DNA from: Arthrobacter_E sp044748305
Lineage (GTDB): Bacteria; Actinomycetota; Actinomycetes; Actinomycetales; Micrococcaceae
Direction: 5' to 3'
Assembly: GCF_044748305.1 (NCBI RefSeq)
Contig: NZ_JBIVFT010000005.1
Location: 1 to 64,000 of the forward strand
Length of the DNA: 64,000 bases
The position numbers and the translations under genes are program-made. Each line of letters begins with the position of its first letter. Within the stretch, counting starts at the first letter, position 1. The notes beneath the pieces were generated by a model, which saw nothing but the letters and a program-made list of their open reading frames with translations, made no database searches and was not told where the DNA came from. This document shows positions 42,399 to 52,490 of this stretch, one piece after another.

Positions 42399-43223
42399 CT
42401 ATTCCAGGGTGAGCAGCGGTGTCAGCTGTTCAAGAAGCTTCGGCCCGATGCCATCCACCGCGTCCAGTTCCTCCACGCGGCTGAACGCGCCATGTTCCGT
42501 CCGCCACGCCACGATCCGTTCGGCCAGCACTTTCCCGACGCGGGGCAGGCTCATCAGTTGTTCGGCTGAGGCGGTGTTCAGAGAAACCAAGGCCACGGAC
42601 GGAGCACCGTGAACCGTCCCGGCGTCACCGTCGGCGGTTGATTCCTGACCGGTCGGCCCCTGTGTCTCCTCATGTTCGGAGGGCACACGGACCTGCTGCC
42701 CGTCCCGGAGGACGGCGGCGAGGTTGAGCGAGGAGAGTCTGGCCCCGGGAAGCGCGCCACCGGCCTTCTCCAGCGCCTGAAAGACCCTCGACGTCTCCGG
42801 CAGGCGGATGACCCCAGGACGCTTCACGGCGCCTGAGACGTGGATGTAAAGGATACCCGGCGACCGTTCGGGGCGGGCGCCCGCAGCCTGAGGCGAGGCC
42901 GCCGGCGAGAAGATGGAGGCCTCCTCCTGAACTCCCGTGGCGACCGGGCTGAACAGCAGCGTTCCCAGCCATAGCAGCGCCAGCAGGGAGCCCAAGGCCA
43001 GCACGGAACGGACGGTGGTCCCGAGCCGCATCCGGCGGGAGGAGCTGTGCCGACGCCGACGCGCCAGACCCTGCCCGGTTCCGGGCGGCAGCTGCTGGAG
43101 GGTCTCCGTTGAAGGCTCCACGAACACTTCGCCGAGTGCTCGCGCCAACCGTCGTCGGCGCAGCGTCTCTGCAGACTCGACCTCTCCAGACTCACTGTCC
43201 GTCCCGCCCTGTTCACCGCCCAT
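42399..43223 (-). CDS. comEA: ComEA-like helix-hairpin-helix DNA-binding protein
   Basis: The DNA receptor that pulls duplex DNA to the ComEC channel. With the ATG at 43223 it has 274 residues: a polar N-terminus, one membrane helix (about 73-95), an SLBB domain (about 122-185, ILYIHVSGAVKRPGVIRL) and two C-terminal helix-hairpin-helix motifs (ASAEQLMSLPRVGKVLAERIVAWR and LDAVDGIGPKLLEQL). A TAGCCT box at 43231-43236 ends seven bases before the ATG, so a leaderless start is likely. It is followed by comEC and holA. Confidence 0.9.
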   Translation of the reverse strand: MGGEQGGTDSESGEVESAETLRRRRLARALGEVFVEPSTETLQQLPPGTGQGLARRRRHSSSRRMRLGTTVRSVLALGSLLALLWLGTLLFSPVATGVQEEASIFSPAASPQAAGARPERSPGILYIHVSGAVKRPGVIRLPETSRVFQALEKAGGALPGARLSSLNLAAVLRDGQQVRVPSEHEETQGPTGQESTADGDAGTVHGAPSVALVSLNTASAEQLMSLPRVGKVLAERIVAWRTEHGAFSRVEELDAVDGIGPKLLEQLTPLLTLE

Positions 43224-43230
43224 GCCCACA

Positions 43231-43236
43231 AGGCTA
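43231..43236 (-). promoter_or_regulatory. -10 box of comEA
   Basis: TAGCCT on the minus strand, seven bases before the comEA ATG; the codon has no ribosome-binding site. It fits the TANNNT leaderless arrangement seen repeatedly in this window. Confidence 0.45.
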
Positions 43237-43272
43237 AGAAAGTCGTCGGACGCTCCGGCGGCCTCCGGGCGG

Positions 43273-44304
43273 CTATGGGGACAAGTCGTCCTGGGGCAAC
43301 TGTGCACTGACGATGGCGAGGACACCGAGGCCCACATGCGCGGCCAGGACCGCGGGCAATGCGCTGATCACCGGTGCCGGGGCAGCCGGGTAGCGGGTCC
43401 GCAATCTGCCGGCCAACTCGCGGGCCGCGGCTTCGGAACCGAAGTGATGGACCGCAAGGCCGAGGGACTGCTCGGGGAGCTCGGAAGCGGAAAGAGCCGC
43501 GAGCTCCTCCAGGCGTGCCAGGGCCTTAGGCGATGATCGGACCCGTTCCACGGGCACGACATGCCCATCGGAGATGCCGAGGATCGGTTTGATGGCCAGG
43601 ACCGTCCCCAACCAGGACGCTGCCCCGCCGATCCGGCCTCCTCGGCGCAATTGCTCCAGGGATGGCACGTAGAAATGCACCGTGCTGCTCTCCAGACTGG
43701 CTGCGGCGGCACGGAGGACCTCTTCAGCGTCCGCGCCGGACTCGGCGGAGACGCAAGCGGCCTGGACCGCGAAGCCGAGACACATGGCAGCGGTCCGGGA
43801 GTCCAGGACCTGAACCGCCACCGGGGCCGATGCCGCGGCCAGCCGTGCGGCATCGGCCGTCCCGGAAAGACCTGAGGAAAGGTGGAGGGAGACGATCTCC
43901 TGGTATCCGGCGTCCGCCAGTTCCCGGTAGACCGCGCCGAAAGTCGCCGGAGACGGCCGGGACGTCTTGACCGCCTCACCCGTCGCGAGGGCGAGGCTGA
44001 GACGTTCCAGGAGCTGGCCGTCGTCGTCCGCCAGATCGGCGGAGGAGAAGATCTCGTCCCCCACCATGACCGGCAGTGCAACATGCCGGAAACAGCCCGG
44101 CGCGGAAGACAGCCATTCGGCCGGCAGCGCTGCCGCGGAATCGGTGACGACGGCGACTTTGACGGCTTTCAGCCCGGACCTGGCCCGCGAACGCGACGTC
44201 CGGCCCTCGGCCCGGGCCGACCTGGATACGGCGGAGCCGAGGCCGCGGAATGCTTCGAGGCGCTCCAGCAGGCGCGCCCGGCTTCCACTCCCCGGCTCGG
44301 TCAT
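43273..44304 (-). CDS. DegV-family fatty-acid-binding protein
   Basis: DegV (FakB-like) proteins bind a fatty acid and present it to a kinase. The ATG at 44304 gives 343 residues. After a 50-residue extension rich in Arg/Ser the domain opens with VKVAVVTDSAAALP, then KTSRPSPATFGAVYREL, ISLHLSSGLSGTADAARLAA-type motif (here VSLHLSSGLSGT) and LRRGGRIGGAASWLGTVLAIKPIL. No FakA kinase is in the window. A TAGACT box at 44312-44317 ends seven bases before the ATG. Confidence 0.92.
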   Translation of the reverse strand: MTEPGSGSRARLLERLEAFRGLGSAVSRSARAEGRTSRSRARSGLKAVKVAVVTDSAAALPAEWLSSAPGCFRHVALPVMVGDEIFSSADLADDDGQLLERLSLALATGEAVKTSRPSPATFGAVYRELADAGYQEIVSLHLSSGLSGTADAARLAAASAPVAVQVLDSRTAAMCLGFAVQAACVSAESGADAEEVLRAAAASLESSTVHFYVPSLEQLRRGGRIGGAASWLGTVLAIKPILGISDGHVVPVERVRSSPKALARLEELAALSASELPEQSLGLAVHHFGSEAAARELAGRLRTRYPAAPAPVISALPAVLAAHVGLGVLAIVSAQLPQDDLSP

Positions 44305-44311
44305 GGTGCTC

Positions 44312-44317
44312 AGTCTA
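44312..44317 (-). promoter_or_regulatory. -10 box of the degV-like gene
   Basis: TAGACT on the minus strand with a 7-base gap to the ATG, predicting a leaderless transcript. An AGGA is present further upstream but at a poor distance for ribosome binding. Confidence 0.45.
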
Positions 44318-44332
44318 TTCCTCGCGTAAGCC

Positions 44333-44365
44333 GAGGGGCGGGACGCATGACGCGTCCCGCCCCTC
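44333..44365. terminator. Hairpin terminator between leuS and the degV-like gene
   Basis: A 14-bp perfect stem (44333-44346 with 44352-44365), loop ATGAC, just after the leuS stop. The only T-run is on the plus strand, so termination for leuS would rely on the stem. Confidence 0.75.
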
Positions 44366-44386
44366 TTTGGATCAGGTCGATTCCGG

Positions 44387-46897
<2,511 letters not shown>

Positions 46898-46958
46898 TCG
46901 TACTCTCTCACCTTCGCCGGCTCCGGCATCGTTCCTGCCATACTCCACACACACAAAA

Positions 46959-47008
46959 GCCCCTCAACCCTCACCAGCAGCCTGCGCTGCGGAAAGGGTT
47001 CAAGGGGC
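46959..47008 (-). terminator. leuS attenuator terminator
   Basis: On the minus-strand RNA the 5' arm GCCCCTTGAACCCT (47008-46995) pairs with AGGGTTGAGGGGC (46971-46959) with one bulge; an inner GCAGC/GCTGC extends the stem. It is followed directly by TTTTGTGTGTG. This is a proper intrinsic terminator placed between a Leu-rich leader peptide and leuS. Confidence 0.75.
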
Positions 47009-47009
47009 G

Positions 47010-47046
47010 GCCGTCCATCACGGGTCACACGGACCCGGAGGACGGC
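47010..47046 (-). promoter_or_regulatory. leuS leader pause/antiterminator hairpin
   Basis: GCCGTCC (47046-47040) pairs with GGACGGC (47016-47010), and CGGGTC (47037-47032) with GACCCG (47026-47021) inside. It begins at the leader-peptide stop codon and ends two bases before the terminator stem, the position of the 1:2 hairpin in classical attenuators. The alternative 2:3 pairing is not obvious by eye. Confidence 0.6.
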
Positions 47047-47072
47047 TAGCTAAGGAGGAGGATGACGTGCAT
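47046..47072 (-). CDS. Leucine leader peptide of leuS
   Basis: An eight-residue frame, ATG at 47072 and TAG at 47046-47048, encoding MHVILLLS. Codons 5-7 are CTC CTC CTT. A TAAAGT -10 box (47080-47085) ends seven bases before the ATG, so the leader would be the first thing translated on a leaderless RNA. Together with the two hairpins downstream this has the layout of a ribosome-mediated attenuator. Too short for ordinary gene finders. Confidence 0.72.
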   Translation of the reverse strand: MHVILLLS

Positions 47073-47079
47073 GTCCACC

Positions 47080-47085
47080 ACTTTA
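47080..47085 (-). promoter_or_regulatory. -10 box of the leuS leader transcript
   Basis: TAAAGT on the minus strand, seven bases before the leader-peptide ATG. No -35 hexamer at the usual distance; a TTGACA (minus strand, 47118-47123) is 32 bases upstream, too far. Confidence 0.5.
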
Positions 47086-47110
47086 CCGCACCTCGCCGAG
47101 GCTACGGCGT

Positions 47111-47241
47111 GCCTCGGTGTCAAGGGGGCCCGGGAGCGGCTTCGGGCGTCCGCGGTGGGCCCACAGCTGCGAGGGTCCCACTGCGAGCTTGCGAACGGAG
47201 GGAGCAGCTGGGGACGGGCGGGGCCCCCTTGACAGCGAGGC
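47111..47241. repeat. 131-bp long imperfect palindrome (MITE-like)
   Basis: The ends are 21-base inverted repeats with one mismatch (47111-47131 and 47221-47241), containing a perfect 14-bp core TGTCAAGGGGGCCC. Further inward CGTCC pairs with GGACG and CCACAGCTGC with GCAGCTGGGG (one mismatch), so nearly the whole element can fold into one long stem-loop. No coding sequence inside. No clear target-site duplication. It lies between glpK and the leuS leader promoter. With the leuS leader it accounts for the 366-base gap 46898-47263. Confidence 0.7.
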
Positions 47242-47263
47242 GGTCAGGCTTGGGTGAGGAGGA

Positions 47264-48778
47264 CTACTTCACGTCCTCGTCCACCCAGTCCATGGACTTG
47301 GTGACTGCCTTCTTCCACAGACGCAGCTGACGGTCACGCTCGGCTTCGTCCATCTGCGGTTCCCAGCGCTTGTCCTCGCCCCAGTTGGCGGACAGCTCGC
47401 CCAGGTCCTTCCAGAAGCCGACGGCGAGGCCGGCGGCGTAGGCGGCACCCAGCGCAGTGGTCTCGGTGACCACCGGGCGGACCACGGGGACGCCCAGGAT
47501 GTCTGCCTGGAACTGCATCAGGGCCTCATTGGCGACCATGCCGCCGTCGACCTTGAGCTCCGTGAGCGGCACACCCGAGTCGGCGTTCACGGCGTCCAGG
47601 ACCTCACGGGTCTGGAATGCCGTGGACTCGAGCGCAGCGCGCGCGATGTGTCCCTTGTTGACGTAGCGCGTGAGGCCCACGATCGCTCCGCGGGCGTCTG
47701 CACGCCAGTACGGTGCGAAGAGACCGGAGAACGCCGGAACGATGTACGTGCCACCGTTGTCCTCGACGGACGCCGCCAGCTGCTCGACCTCGGGAGCACT
47801 GGCGATCATGCCCAGATTGTCCCGCAGCCACTGGATGAGTGAACCGGCGACGGCGATCGAACCTTCCAGCGCGTAGTGCGTCGGCTGGTCGCCCAGCTTG
47901 TAGCCGACCGTCGTGAGCAGCCCGTTCTTCGAGTGGATGATCTCGGTGTCCGTGTTGAAGATCAGGAAGCAACCGGTGCCATAGGTGTTCTTCGCCTCGC
48001 CGGCGTTGAATGCCGCCTGGCCGAAAGTCGCAGCCTGCTGGTCACCGAGGATGCCCGCCACCGGCACCTCGCGCAGCAGCTGGGAGGTGTGCACCGTGCC
48101 GTAGACCTCGGAGGAGGACTTGATGGCGGGCAGCATGGACGCCGGGACACCGAAGGCATCCAGGATGTCCTGATCCCAGGAAAGGCTCTGCAGATCCATG
48201 AACATGGTGCGGGAGGCATTGGTCACATCGGTGGCGTGCACGCCGCCGTCGACGCCGCCCGTCAGGTTCCAGAGAACCCAGCAGTCGGTGGTGCCGAAGA
48301 GCAGGTCCCCGGCCTCGGCCTTCTCACGGGCGCCCTCGACGTTGTCGAGGATCCACTTCACCTTGGTGCCGGAGAAGTAGGTGGCCAGCGGCAGGCCGAC
48401 CTTCTGCTTGAAACGCTCGACGCCGCCGTCGGCCGCAAGCTCGTCCACGATGGACTGCGTGCGGGTGTCCTGCCAGACGATGGCGTTGTAGACCGGCTCA
48501 CCGGTGTTCTTGTCCCAGACGACGGCGGTCTCACGCTGGTTGGTGATGCCGACGGCTGCGATGTCGTGACGGGTCAGATTGGCCTTGGACAGAGCGCTGG
48601 CGATCACCTCACGGGTGTTGTTCCAGATCTCTGAGGCGTTGTGCTCGACCCAGCCCGCCTGCGGGAAGATCTGCTCGTGCTCCATCTGACCGGTGGAGAC
48701 GATGGTGCCCTTCCGGTCGAAGACGATGGCGCGGCTGCTCGTGGTGCCCTGGTCGATGGCGATGACGTATTCAGACAT
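47264..48778 (-). CDS. glpK: Glycerol kinase
   Basis: Phosphorylates glycerol to glycerol-3-phosphate. The 504 residues belong to the FGGY kinase family. Visible motifs are the N-terminal ATP loop AIDQGTTSSRAI, NQRET, VWQDTR, the GDQQAATFGQAAF phosphate loop and the C-terminal KVDGGMVANEALMQFQADILG. It lies 28 bases after glpF on the same strand. glpD-glpF-glpK form the glycerol cluster with a divergent regulator. Confidence 0.97.
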   Translation of the reverse strand: MSEYVIAIDQGTTSSRAIVFDRKGTIVSTGQMEHEQIFPQAGWVEHNASEIWNNTREVIASALSKANLTRHDIAAVGITNQRETAVVWDKNTGEPVYNAIVWQDTRTQSIVDELAADGGVERFKQKVGLPLATYFSGTKVKWILDNVEGAREKAEAGDLLFGTTDCWVLWNLTGGVDGGVHATDVTNASRTMFMDLQSLSWDQDILDAFGVPASMLPAIKSSSEVYGTVHTSQLLREVPVAGILGDQQAATFGQAAFNAGEAKNTYGTGCFLIFNTDTEIIHSKNGLLTTVGYKLGDQPTHYALEGSIAVAGSLIQWLRDNLGMIASAPEVEQLAASVEDNGGTYIVPAFSGLFAPYWRADARGAIVGLTRYVNKGHIARAALESTAFQTREVLDAVNADSGVPLTELKVDGGMVANEALMQFQADILGVPVVRPVVTETTALGAAYAAGLAVGFWKDLGELSANWGEDKRWEPQMDEAERDRQLRLWKKAVTKSMDWVDEDVK

Positions 48779-48806
48779 GAGTTTTCCTCAGTTCCTTGCG
48801 GGTCGC

Positions 48807-49559
48807 TTACTTGGCCACTGCGGTGAAGACGATGGGCAGGTGTGCGGCCCAACCGGCGATCAGGCCGCCGATGATCGGACCGGCCACGGGAACCCAGGCA
48901 TAGCTCCAATCGCTTCCGCCCTTGCCCTTGATGGGCAACACGGCGTGGGCGATGCGCGGGCCGAGGTCACGGGCCGGGTTGATGGCGTAACCGGTGGGGC
49001 CACCGAGAGATGCACCGATGCCGACCACCAGAAGTGCGACGGCGAGCGGGCCGAGTCCGGAGGGCGATCCACCGAAGCAGAGGATCACGAACACCAGGAC
49101 GAAGGTGGCCACGATCTCGGTGACGAGGTTCCAGCCGTAGCTGCGGATGGCAGGACCGGTGGAGAAGGTGCCGAGCTTGTTGGCCGGGTCCGGCTCCAGG
49201 TCGTAGTGCTGCTTGTAGGCCAGCCAGCAGACCACGGCACCGATGAAGGCGCCGAGCATCTCACCACCGAGGTAGGTGAAGATGGAGGCCGCGTCCACCG
49301 GGATCCCGGGGACGAACTCGCCCTTGCCCGAGGCCACGATGCCCAGCGTCACCGCCGGGTTCAGGTGGGCGCCGGACTTGGCGGCCACGAAGACACCGGC
49401 GAAGACCGCGAGGCCCCAGCCGAAGTTCACGAAAAGGAACCCGGTGTTGTTGCCCTTGGTCCCCTTCAGGGCGGTGTTGGCGACAACGCCACAGCCGAGG
49501 AGAGTGAGCATTGCCGTACCGAAGACTTCCGAAAGGAAGATGATTCCAAGAGACATCAT
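48807..49559 (-). CDS. glpF: Glycerol uptake facilitator GlpF (aquaglyceroporin)
   Basis: A MIP-family channel that lets glycerol cross the membrane; kinase GlpK then traps it. The 250 residues have six helices and two NPA half-helices, HLNPAVTLG and AINPARDLGPR. The Asp after the second NPA-Arg is the mark of glycerol-conducting members rather than water-only aquaporins. It sits between glpD and glpK. Confidence 0.95.
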   Translation of the reverse strand: MMSLGIIFLSEVFGTAMLTLLGCGVVANTALKGTKGNNTGFLFVNFGWGLAVFAGVFVAAKSGAHLNPAVTLGIVASGKGEFVPGIPVDAASIFTYLGGEMLGAFIGAVVCWLAYKQHYDLEPDPANKLGTFSTGPAIRSYGWNLVTEIVATFVLVFVILCFGGSPSGLGPLAVALLVVGIGASLGGPTGYAINPARDLGPRIAHAVLPIKGKGGSDWSYAWVPVAGPIIGGLIAGWAAHLPIVFTAVAK

Positions 49560-49581
49560 TGACTCCTTGAGATGTGCTGTA

Positions 49582-49607
49582 AGTCCCCGGGCCCGCGCCC
49601 GGGGACT
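49582..49607 (-). other. Hairpin between glpD and glpF
   Basis: AGTCCCCGGGC (49582-49592) pairs perfectly with GCCCGGGGACT (49597-49607), loop CCGC. No U-run on the minus strand. It could partly terminate or stabilise the glpD transcript and set different levels for glpD and glpFK. Confidence 0.6.
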
Positions 49608-49622
49608 GTTCGCCCCGAGGGG

Positions 49623-51380
49623 CTAGGCAACCAGGCTGTCGAGCTGTACCAGGTGAAGGTTTTCCAGGACAGTGGCGGCATGATTGCATTCCTCCACAAT
49701 CCGATCCTTGTCCCAGCCAAGCTGTTCTGACAAGGCCTCGGCCGTTTCGCGGAGGAGTTCTCCCGTGACCAGGCCACGGAAAGCGAGGGAGGTGCGGCGG
49801 ATGAGGACGTCCACCAGGTGGCCGATCTGCTCGTGATCCGCCATCCAGTGAAGCTCGCGCACGCTGAGTTCATGGGTGGAGTGCAGAAGGCGGTCTTCGC
49901 CGTCGGCAAGATAAGCGATCACCTCGTCGGCACGGGTGCCGTAGCGGGTCAGAAGGACGTCGACGCGCGCCGCGTCGAGTCCCGCCGCAGGGTTGACACG
50001 GGCCTTGATCCACTGCTGGACGCCGGCGTCGTCCGAGGGGAAACCGACTCCGCCGCCGATCGAAAGCTTGGCGGTGGACACCGTGCGCGAGGCACCGATC
50101 AGCCCCAGGACCTCATCGGAAAGATGTTCGGACAGTGCGCGGAAGGTCGTCCACTTGCCACCCACGAGGCTCAGTACGGTCGCCTTCGCGGTGCCGAAGT
50201 CCTGCTCGCGCTTTTCGATGCGGTAGTCACGGGAGACGAATCCGGGTGCGGTGTCATCGTGTCGCGGCAGGGGCCGGACGCCGGAGAAGGTGTACACGAT
50301 CTGATCGCTCGTCACCGAGATGTCCGGGAAGACGTGGGAGATGAGATCGAAGAAGTAGTCGATCTCCTCAGGAGTGCAGACGGCGTCTTCGTTCATGTCG
50401 GCATTGATGTCCGTGGTGCCCACCAGGACGCGGTCGCCCATCGGGTAGATGAGGACGATCCGGCCGTCGGTGTGTTCGAAGAAGATCTCCCGGCCACCGG
50501 TGGCGGCGAGCAGTTCCGGGTGGTCGAGCACGATGTGGGAACCCTTGGTGCCGCCCATGAAGCGGGTCGGCGCCCCGAGCGCGGTGTTGCTCTGGTCGAC
50601 CCAGGCGCCGGTCACGTTGACGACGACGTCGGCGGAGAAGTCGAACTCCTCGCCGGTGAGTTCATCACGGAGCCGTACGACGCCGTCGGAGGACTCTGCG
50701 GGACCCACCACGCTCAGGTAGTTGGCGGCACGGGCCTTCTCACCGCCGGCCTTCAGGCCGTCATTGAGAACGTCGAGCGTGAGGCGCTCGGGGTTGTGCA
50801 CCGAGGCGTCGAAGTAGCTCGCGGCGTACTTGATGCCCGGGTTCAGCCGCGGCAGTTCCTGCAGGGCCTTGTCGCGTCCGCGGAACTGGTGGCGGGGCAC
50901 CGTGCCGCCGTCGCGGGAGAAGGAGTCGTAGAGGCTCAGGCCGAGCTTGATGAGGAACGCGCCACGCTCCTGGGGCTTGCCCTGCTTGTGAGTCAGGAAG
51001 CGGATCGGCGCACTGAGGATTCCGGAGAAGGTGCTGAAGATCGGGATGGTGGTCTTGAGGGGCTTCACGTAGTGCGGGGCGATCTTCATGAGGCGGTTGC
51101 GCTCCACGACCGATTCCTTCACGAGACGGAACTCGCCGTTCTCCAGATAGCGGATGCCGCCGTGAATCATGTGGGAGGACGCACCGGACGCACCCTGACA
51201 GTAGTCGCCGCGCTCCACCAGCACCACGTCCACACCCTGGAGGGCGAGATCGCGGAAGGTTCCCACGCCGTTGATGCCTCCACCGACGATCAGCACGGTG
51301 GCGGACGGACGCCCGGCGATCGCCTGGACGGTCTGCCGAGTCTGAGGGGTACGGGGGGCTGCGTTCTGCTGCGTGGACAT
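49623..51380 (-). CDS. glpD: Aerobic glycerol-3-phosphate dehydrogenase
   Basis: An FAD enzyme on the inner membrane face that oxidises glycerol-3-phosphate to DHAP and reduces quinone, feeding the bc1-aa3 chain also encoded here. The ATG at 51380 gives 585 residues: the FAD motif VGGGINGVGTFRDLALQG, the GASGASSHMIHGGIRYLE block, the DAO domain to about 400 and a C-terminal helical DAO_C domain. A ribosome site GGAG precedes the start. It is divergent from the SorC-type regulator. Confidence 0.96.
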   Translation of the reverse strand: MSTQQNAAPRTPQTRQTVQAIAGRPSATVLIVGGGINGVGTFRDLALQGVDVVLVERGDYCQGASGASSHMIHGGIRYLENGEFRLVKESVVERNRLMKIAPHYVKPLKTTIPIFSTFSGILSAPIRFLTHKQGKPQERGAFLIKLGLSLYDSFSRDGGTVPRHQFRGRDKALQELPRLNPGIKYAASYFDASVHNPERLTLDVLNDGLKAGGEKARAANYLSVVGPAESSDGVVRLRDELTGEEFDFSADVVVNVTGAWVDQSNTALGAPTRFMGGTKGSHIVLDHPELLAATGGREIFFEHTDGRIVLIYPMGDRVLVGTTDINADMNEDAVCTPEEIDYFFDLISHVFPDISVTSDQIVYTFSGVRPLPRHDDTAPGFVSRDYRIEKREQDFGTAKATVLSLVGGKWTTFRALSEHLSDEVLGLIGASRTVSTAKLSIGGGVGFPSDDAGVQQWIKARVNPAAGLDAARVDVLLTRYGTRADEVIAYLADGEDRLLHSTHELSVRELHWMADHEQIGHLVDVLIRRTSLAFRGLVTGELLRETAEALSEQLGWDKDRIVEECNHAATVLENLHLVQLDSLVA

Positions 51381-51472
51381 CGTTTCTCCGGGAGGGGTTT
51401 CACGTCGTTCTAGGTGCCAGGACGGCACGTCCCACTATTCTTGGAAACAGTGAAAATTACCGTCAAGCGAAA

Positions 51473-51486
51473 TGCACGAACGTGCA
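51473..51486. promoter_or_regulatory. Palindrome TGCACG-AA-CGTGCA, candidate operator
   Basis: A perfect 6-2-6 palindrome in the 118-base region between glpD and the regulator gene. It lies just before the regulator's preferred start and could be the autoregulatory or glp operator. Function is inferred from position and symmetry only. Confidence 0.4.
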
Positions 51487-51498
51487 GAAGGGGTTCCG

Positions 51499-52443
51499 AT
51501 GCGGAAAGACGGGGACGTCCTCAAAGCAGCCCAGCTCTACTACCTGCAGGACCTCACGATGGACGCGATCGCCCGCGAGTTGCGCACATCACGGTCCACG
51601 GTCTCCCGGCTCCTTGCGACAGCGCGGGAGACGGGACTCGTCCAGATCCAGGTCAGGTCCAGTCTGGACATGGCACCGGAGCTTGAACAATTGATCAAGA
51701 AACGTTTCGGTGTGGACGCCCACGTGGTGCCCGTTCCGAGCAGCATGGGTGAAGCCGATGCGCTGGAACGTGTCGCCCTGTACGCGGCGCGGACCATCAC
51801 CCCGCAGGTGGACTCCAACTCCATCGTCGGAGTGGCGTGGGGTGCGACCATGAGCGCTGTCAGCCGCCATCTGACGAGCAAGCCCACCCACAACAGCGTG
51901 ATCGTCCAGCTCAACGGTGCCGGCAACACCCACTCCACCGGGATCTCCTACTCCAGTGAGATCCTGCGCCGCTTCGGCCGGGCTTACGGGGCCAAGGTGG
52001 AACAGTTCCCCGTGCCTGCGTTCTTCGACCACGTGGAGACCCGCCAGGCCATGTGGCGCGAACGCAGCGTGGCCCGGATGCTGGACCTGCAGTCCCGCAT
52101 GACCATGGCCCTTTTCGGGGTCGGTGGCATCGACGCCGGCTATCCCAGCCACGTGTACGCCGGTGGATATCTGGAGCGTGAAGACCTGGAGTCCCTGGCC
52201 CGTCACGAAGTGGTCGGCGACGTTGCCACCGTGTTCTTCCGCGCCGACGGAACCACCGATGGCATCCCCCTGAACGCACGTTCCACCGGCCCCAGTCACG
52301 AGCAGCTGCGCCGCGCGCCCCGCCGGGTCTGCGTGGTGTCCGGCGCAGGGAAGATCAACGGCCTTCAGGGAGCCCTCGCGGCGGGCCTGGTCACCGAGCT
52401 CATCCTCGACGAGAAGACGGCCCGCCTCCTCGTGTCCGCCTGA
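51499..52443 (+). CDS. SorC/DeoR-type sugar-binding transcriptional regulator
   Basis: A 314-residue regulator: an N-terminal helix-turn-helix (KAAQLYYLQDLTMDAIARELRTSRSTVSRLLATARETG) and a C-terminal sugar-binding SorC domain (about 60-312) with VGVAWGATMSAVSRHL and GDVATVFFRADG. SorC regulators bind sugar phosphates; next to glpDFK the likely effector is glycerol-3-phosphate or a related triose. I chose the ATG at 51499, preceded by GAAGGGG; an in-frame ATG at 51472 would add nine residues and include the palindrome. It is divergent from glpD. Confidence 0.88.
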   Translation: MRKDGDVLKAAQLYYLQDLTMDAIARELRTSRSTVSRLLATARETGLVQIQVRSSLDMAPELEQLIKKRFGVDAHVVPVPSSMGEADALERVALYAARTITPQVDSNSIVGVAWGATMSAVSRHLTSKPTHNSVIVQLNGAGNTHSTGISYSSEILRRFGRAYGAKVEQFPVPAFFDHVETRQAMWRERSVARMLDLQSRMTMALFGVGGIDAGYPSHVYAGGYLEREDLESLARHEVVGDVATVFFRADGTTDGIPLNARSTGPSHEQLRRAPRRVCVVSGAGKINGLQGALAAGLVTELILDEKTARLLVSA

Positions 52444-52490
52444 GCGGGTCCCCGGGGAGAGCCCGGCCGTCTTCGGTAGAGTCTTCAATC

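Noticed and set aside
46898..47110. T-box riboswitch for leuS
   Set aside because: I looked for the T-box sequence (GGTGGTACCGCG-like) and specifier loop and saw none. The Leu-codon leader peptide and terminator explain the region better.
47118..47123. TTGACA (minus strand) as -35 of the leuS leader promoter
   Set aside because: It is 32 bases from the TAAAGT box, far beyond the normal 16-19 spacing, and belongs to the palindrome arm.
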